Shown piece by piece: positions 59,874 to 64,000 of a stretch of 64,000 nt of DNA. Position numbers and translations under genes: made by a program. Below the pieces are notes generated by a model. It made no database searches and was not told the DNA's origin. It was given only the letters and a program-made list of their open reading frames with translations. Each line of letters opens with the position of its first letter. Within the stretch, counting starts at the first letter, position 1. This DNA is from Salipaludibacillus keqinensis (GTDB lineage: Bacteria > Bacillota > Bacilli > Bacillales > Salisediminibacteriaceae): contig NZ_PDOD01000001.1 in the NCBI RefSeq assembly GCF_003226325.1, positions 1,178,001 to 1,242,000 on the forward strand, written 5' to 3'.

Positions 59874-61472
59874 TTATTTTGTTTTTGTTTTTAACTTAAG
59901 GTATTCATTGTAAGTTATTTCTTTGTCGAATACCCCTTGATCACGGATCTCAATAATACGATTTGCAATAGATTGGTTAAACTGGTGGTCATGTGTAGTG
60001 AAAATCAATGACCCTTTGAAGTTTACTAAACCATTGTTTAAAGCTGTAATCGATTCTAAGTCCAAGTGATTTGTTGGTTCATCAAGAAGCAATACATTCG
60101 CACCGCTTAACATCATTTTAGAGAGCATGCAGCGAACTTTTTCTCCCCCTGATAAAACACTGGCTTTCTTTTTTGCTTCCTCACCTGAGAAGAGCATTCT
60201 ACCTAAAAATCCGCGAAGAAATGTTTCCGTTTGATCCTCAGGAGAATATTGGCGAAGCCAATCAACTAGGCTCAAATTGCACCCTTCAAAATATGCAGAA
60301 TTATCTTTAGGGAAATAAGATTGTGAAGTAGTTACTCCCCATTTATACGACCCACTATCTGGCTCAACTTCACCAGCAAGAATTTGCATTAACAATGTTT
60401 TAGCATTTTCATTAGGTCCAACTAGAGCTACTTTATCGTCTTTATTCAACGTGAAGCTTACATTATCTAACAATTTTTCTCCATCTACTGTTTTTGATAG
60501 TCCTTCTACAGTTAAGAGATCATTTCCAATTTCACGCTCTGGTTTAAAAGCGACATATGGGTACTTCCTTGACGATGGCTTGATATCGTCTAATTCGATC
60601 TTATCTAATAATTTTTTTCTTGAAGTCGCTTGTTTTGATTTCGAGGCGTTCGCACTGAAACGGGCAACAAAGGCTTCAAGTTCTTTGATTTTTTCTTCTT
60701 TCTTTTTGTTCTGCTCTTGCGCCATCTTTTGCGCAAGTTGACTTGATTCGTACCAGAAATCATAATTCCCTACGTAAATTTGGATCTTGCCAAAGTCTAA
60801 ATCCGCAATGTGTGTACATACATTATTTAAGAAATACCGATCGTGGGAAACTACAATGACGGTGTTATCAAAATTAATCAAGAACTCTTCAAGCCATTGA
60901 ATAGCCTCAATATCCAGTCCGTTGGTAGGCTCGTCTAACAATAGGACATCTGGATTACCGAAAAGTGCTTGAGCAAGCAACACTTTTACTTTTTCTCCAC
61001 CTGTCAGATCTGACATTTTTTTGCTGTGGAGAGACTCATGAATCCCTAAACCTTTAAGAAGCACAGCGGCATCTGATTCTGCTTCATAACCATTCATTTC
61101 GGCAAATTCACCTTCTAATTCAGCGGCTTTCATTCCGTCCTCATCTGAAAAATCAGGCTTCATATAAATAGCATCTTTTTCTTTCATGATGTCGAATAAT
61201 CGCTCATGACCCATCATGACAACTTCAAGTACAATTTCATCACCATATTTAAAGTGATCTTGTTTTAATACGGCCATGCGATGACCAGGAGGTAAGCTGA
61301 CATTTCCACTTTGTGAATCTAGTTCACCTGATAGAATTTTAAGGAATGTAGACTTTCCCGCACCGTTCGCTCCAATCAAACCATAACAATTTCCTGGAGT
61401 GAATTTAATATTTACATCTTCAAACAGCTTTTGGTCTCCAAAACGTAAGCTGACATTTGATACATTAATCAT
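59874..61472 (-). CDS. ABC-F family ATPase (YkpA/YbiT subgroup)
   Basis: 532 residues, two NBDs in one chain and no membrane segment. NBD1: 'GANGAGKST', 'LTGGEKVKVLLAQAL' and 'LLLDEPTNGLD'. A charged linker (~240-300, 'EEKIKELEAFVARFSANASKSKQ' in part) is the P-site tRNA-interaction motif region. NBD2 signature 'LSGGEKVRCMLSKMM' and 'LLLDEPTNHLD' are normal, but its P-loop reads 'GPNENAKTL' instead of GxNGxGKST; I recall a similar variant in YkpA relatives. ABC-F proteins act on ribosomes during translation, some giving antibiotic protection. Monocistronic. Confidence 0.88.
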   Translation of the reverse strand: MINVSNVSLRFGDQKLFEDVNIKFTPGNCYGLIGANGAGKSTFLKILSGELDSQSGNVSLPPGHRMAVLKQDHFKYGDEIVLEVVMMGHERLFDIMKEKDAIYMKPDFSDEDGMKAAELEGEFAEMNGYEAESDAAVLLKGLGIHESLHSKKMSDLTGGEKVKVLLAQALFGNPDVLLLDEPTNGLDIEAIQWLEEFLINFDNTVIVVSHDRYFLNNVCTHIADLDFGKIQIYVGNYDFWYESSQLAQKMAQEQNKKKEEKIKELEAFVARFSANASKSKQATSRKKLLDKIELDDIKPSSRKYPYVAFKPEREIGNDLLTVEGLSKTVDGEKLLDNVSFTLNKDDKVALVGPNENAKTLLMQILAGEVEPDSGSYKWGVTTSQSYFPKDNSAYFEGCNLSLVDWLRQYSPEDQTETFLRGFLGRMLFSGEEAKKKASVLSGGEKVRCMLSKMMLSGANVLLLDEPTNHLDLESITALNNGLVNFKGSLIFTTHDHQFNQSIANRIIEIRDQGVFDKEITYNEYLKLKTKTK

Positions 61473-61809
61473 AGTTATCTCATCCTCTGCGTTAAATTAC
61501 GATGAAAATTATAACATCTATCGGTCATAATTACGAGTTTCTTAAGCATTTGAACTATATATTTTTTTATTATCTTACTTCTAAAGTTTTAAAGAGTGCA
61601 TACGTTACTAAGACTGAGCCAAAAAGAGGAGGTTCAATATCTTATATTACGTACTGTATTCATAGAAACATTCAATTTTTGAATGAATGACAACTAATAA
61701 TTAATTTAGAGGTCATCAACGGCTATTCGTCTATCAAGCGAAGACCTTTCTAGTATGATACTATAAATAACACTAAGTATCGTGCGAGTTAGGAAAGGAT
61801 CGGCTATTG
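61473..61809. other. Intergenic region between ABC-F and MFS genes
   Basis: Divergent promoter region with no credible gene. A 62-codon ORF from 61502 lacks a binding site and shows no family features. AAAGAGGAGG near 61624 resembles a ribosome binding site but no start codon follows at a proper distance. Confidence 0.5.
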
Positions 61810-63054
61810 ATGGGAACTTACATTAAAGAATTATGGCAACTTCCTTCTGGCGTCAGAAAATTTCTTGGAAGTGAACCTTTTTTAGGAATTGCATTTGGAT
61901 TGAACCAGTTACTGTTTAACTTACATATGCTCTCTCATGGTGTTTCTGAAGTTCAAATTGGTACGATCCTAGCAATGGGGACATTGATTGTAGCGTTAGG
62001 GGCTATTCCTTTTGGAATCATAGCTGATAAATACGGTAGAAAACGAGTCTTAGTCTCCGGTTTATATGCCATTGCTATTGGTCATCTTGTAATGGCTTTA
62101 GGAACAGATATTACGCATTTTGCCACAGGAAAAGCCAGCGTATCTTTAGGTATGTCGATGATGATCAGTACTGAAATCCCTTTGCTCTTCCGCTATTGTA
62201 AGACCAAAAAACAACAAACCCAGACATACAACTTAATGTTCGCCTTTTTCACGATGTTTATCGGCCTTGGTACATTACTTGGGGGATACCTCCCTTCGCT
62301 AATTGATACAAACCACGACCACTATCAAAATACACTTTTAGTGATGACTGTTAGTATGACGATTGTAGCTACTGCTCGTCTTTTTCTGCCGTATGAAGGA
62401 GATAGACCTCGGAAAGAAATAAAAGAACGTCATAGTCTCTCATGGTTCAAAAAAATGTTACAGTATCGACCGAGTAAACATACACTTATTTTTGTCGGCT
62501 TTTCGGTATTTGCAGGTATGTCCCATGCAGTACTTATACCATATTACAACGTAATTTTAACGTTTCGATTCGAATGGAGCGATACACTTGTCGCATGGTT
62601 ATTAACCGCAAATGGTTTTGTCGCCTCATTAACGGCTCTTTCCATACCTATTCTTTTAGAAAAATGGGGTCTTAAACGAGTGGCTTATGCCATGTTCTTC
62701 CTATCTATTATTACCACTATTTTGTTAGCTTTAGTTTTACCTTTAACTGCTTTTATCTTTTTCTTTCTTTTAAGAAATGGAGGATTTAATTCCTTGAATA
62801 ACGTTGTAGAAGGTAAAGCCATGGAAGCCACAGGAGACGAAGAAAGAAGTCTTCACGCAGCTTTAAGATTGATTGGAAAGAATATAGGCTCCACCATTGG
62901 GGCTTATTTAACAGGCTTCGTCTTAGCCGCACAAAATTATTATTTACCTTTTCTGTTATCGGCACTGATCCTTACTATGGCGTTTATTTATTTCAGATGG
63001 ATCATGCTTAAACCTTTAGAAGCAGACCTGAAATCTTATGAGCAAGCAAGTTGA
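61810..63054 (+). CDS. Major facilitator superfamily transporter
   Basis: 414 residues from ATG 61810 (an adjacent TTG at 61807 is possible), with GAAAGGAT upstream. Twelve hydrophobic segments. The MFS signature between TM2 and TM3 is 'GIIADKYGRKRVL', with a basic central loop ('GDRPRKEIKERHSL'). No charged residues typical of sugar porters are obvious; the set-up resembles drug or small-molecule exporters. The substrate is unknown. Confidence 0.85.
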   Translation: MGTYIKELWQLPSGVRKFLGSEPFLGIAFGLNQLLFNLHMLSHGVSEVQIGTILAMGTLIVALGAIPFGIIADKYGRKRVLVSGLYAIAIGHLVMALGTDITHFATGKASVSLGMSMMISTEIPLLFRYCKTKKQQTQTYNLMFAFFTMFIGLGTLLGGYLPSLIDTNHDHYQNTLLVMTVSMTIVATARLFLPYEGDRPRKEIKERHSLSWFKKMLQYRPSKHTLIFVGFSVFAGMSHAVLIPYYNVILTFRFEWSDTLVAWLLTANGFVASLTALSIPILLEKWGLKRVAYAMFFLSIITTILLALVLPLTAFIFFFLLRNGGFNSLNNVVEGKAMEATGDEERSLHAALRLIGKNIGSTIGAYLTGFVLAAQNYYLPFLLSALILTMAFIYFRWIMLKPLEADLKSYEQAS

Positions 63055-63112
63055 TATCCTAAACTTTCTACTTAAAGAGGGCGTAGGCCCTAACTCTTCT
63101 TAAGCAATATAG

Positions 63113-63140
63113 GCTTATCTAAAAATAAGCATTTTCATTT
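63113..63140 (+). terminator. Weak terminator-like hairpin after the MFS gene
   Basis: GCTTAT-ctaaaa-ATAAGC followed by ATTTTCATTT. A second hairpin-forming stretch, GAGGGC-gta-GGCCCT, lies at 63076-63092. Either could end the MFS transcript. Confidence 0.4.
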
Positions 63141-63259
63141 GCTATTGTGCCATCACTTGAAAAACTTAATTAGATAAATTAAACAGGTTTATTCAAATAT
63201 GGAAGAGGTTAAATGAATAAGTGGATGATAATCAATAGGTTTTAAGAAAGGATGTTTGT

Positions 63260-64000
63260 ATGTACAAAGATCATGACATCGTACTTCTGATGAAAAAACA
63301 TCCAGAAATGATCGATTCAGCCTTTTCATATATAAGCGCAGTCACTTCCTATGATCGAGAAAGCACAAAACTACGTTATGAAGATCATTTGCAGAATCAA
63401 TGGACCTTATTCTATTTTCATAAGTCAATTACTAAAGTTGAGCTTGGCCAATTTTTCGATGAATTAGCTAAAAATAATTACAAAAATTCCACGCAGTCTT
63501 ATGTTCTATCCAGTAAGAAAATCGCTGGAAGATATAAGCAATTATTAGACCAATTACAAATTCGGTGGCTAGAAATCACTGAAGATAAATTGCAAGAAGT
63601 CATTGGAATTGATAGACAAATGCAAAAAGGATTTCCAGAAGAGCAAGATGTGAGAGATGAGGTACATCAGCAAATGATTCTTTTCACTGAGAGTTTGCTA
63701 AACGAAGATTTGAATACGGGTTGGTTTGATTTTTCTCTTCTCGTCGGAGATGAAGAAACGTGCCAAGACGAAGAAGATTTACAAAATTGTAAAAAACGAG
63801 ATTTTCAACTTTATTACAGACATGAATTGAAGTACGAAGGTTCTATCGTTTTGTCTTACGAATATGATTCAAAAACTTTGAAATGGCCTCGTTATATTCG
63901 GATCTACCTGGATGAACTACATCAAACGAAAAGAAAACCAACTGATTCAAATGTATTCGCCTTTAATGTGGATTTAGAATCTTGTATTGACTGGAAAACA
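63260..64000 (+). CDS. Hypothetical protein, 3' end outside window
   Basis: ATG after AGAAAGGA opens a frame of 247 codons that is still open at the right edge. The visible part is soluble and acidic, with aspartate and glutamate clusters ('DEETCQDEEDLQNC'), tryptophans and a helical N-terminus ('DIVLLMKKHPEMIDSAFSYI'). No signal peptide, membrane segment or recognised motif. Regular codon use and the binding site make it a real gene; function not assigned. Confidence 0.65.
   Translation, partial: MYKDHDIVLLMKKHPEMIDSAFSYISAVTSYDRESTKLRYEDHLQNQWTLFYFHKSITKVELGQFFDELAKNNYKNSTQSYVLSSKKIAGRYKQLLDQLQIRWLEITEDKLQEVIGIDRQMQKGFPEEQDVRDEVHQQMILFTESLLNEDLNTGWFDFSLLVGDEETCQDEEDLQNCKKRDFQLYYRHELKYEGSIVLSYEYDSKTLKWPRYIRIYLDELHQTKRKPTDSNVFAFNVDLESCIDWKT

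Noticed and set aside
61502-61690. 62-codon ORF between the ABC-F and MFS genes
   Set aside because: No binding site, no conserved pattern, sits in a divergent promoter region.

Overview
The window is a chromosomal segment of a low-GC Gram-positive bacterium of the family Bacillaceae. Evidence: strong GGAGG-type ribosome binding sites, many TTG and GTG starts, YteA, YpzI and YjcZ-like small proteins, the addB-addA-sbcD-sbcC order, and an exopolysaccharide locus whose core genes match the Bacillus subtilis eps operon. A halophilic or marine relative (Halobacillus or Pontibacillus type) would fit, but the genus is an inference.

Left part (1-6.6 kb): the 3' end of a trypsin-like protease, a 22-residue YjcZ-like peptide, a LuxR-type regulator behind what looks like a c-di-GMP-I riboswitch with terminator and antiterminator, a YteA/DksA-like zinc-finger protein, pssA, a YpzI-family peptide, a divergent second PRPP-synthetase paralogue, and a sodium:alanine symporter.

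Centre (6.7-30.3 kb): a long exopolysaccharide operon on the + strand. Its left part keeps the B. subtilis order: chain-length regulator (epsA-like), BY-kinase-like ATPase (epsB-like), an EAR-like structured leader, epsC, a galU insertion, epsD, epsF, a GT2, epsG, epsM, epsN. A SinR-like regulator follows. Then comes a visibly more AT-rich cassette (about 17.75-28.5 kb) with a GT32-like enzyme, three related GT4s, a GT2, a pyruvyltransferase-like protein, a PglK-like ABC flippase and two tandem phosphoribosyltransferase-HAD fusion proteins. The locus closes with galE and epsL. EpsC, EpsN, EpsM and EpsL form a bacillosamine-type initiating-sugar pathway. The PRTase-HAD pair suggests PRPP-dependent (phospho)ribosylation of the glycan and is the most unusual feature here: copy 1 keeps the PRTase PPi loop but has lost the HAD nucleophile, copy 2 the reverse.

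Right part (30.3-64 kb): a membrane metallophosphoesterase, an AI-2E family permease, pflB-pflA with a Rex operator and a cre-like site, an 85-aa unknown protein, dapA behind a lysine riboswitch, two FAD enzymes flanking a VTT-domain membrane protein, a 28-aa basic peptide, an aromatic-acid-exporter-like protein, the recombination/repair operon addBA-sbcDC, a decayed malate synthase gene (aceB) directly before an intact isocitrate lyase (aceA), a DUF952 protein, korAB, an ABC-F ATPase, an MFS transporter and an unfinished ORF at the right edge. I saw no rRNA, tRNA, CRISPR array or complete insertion sequence.
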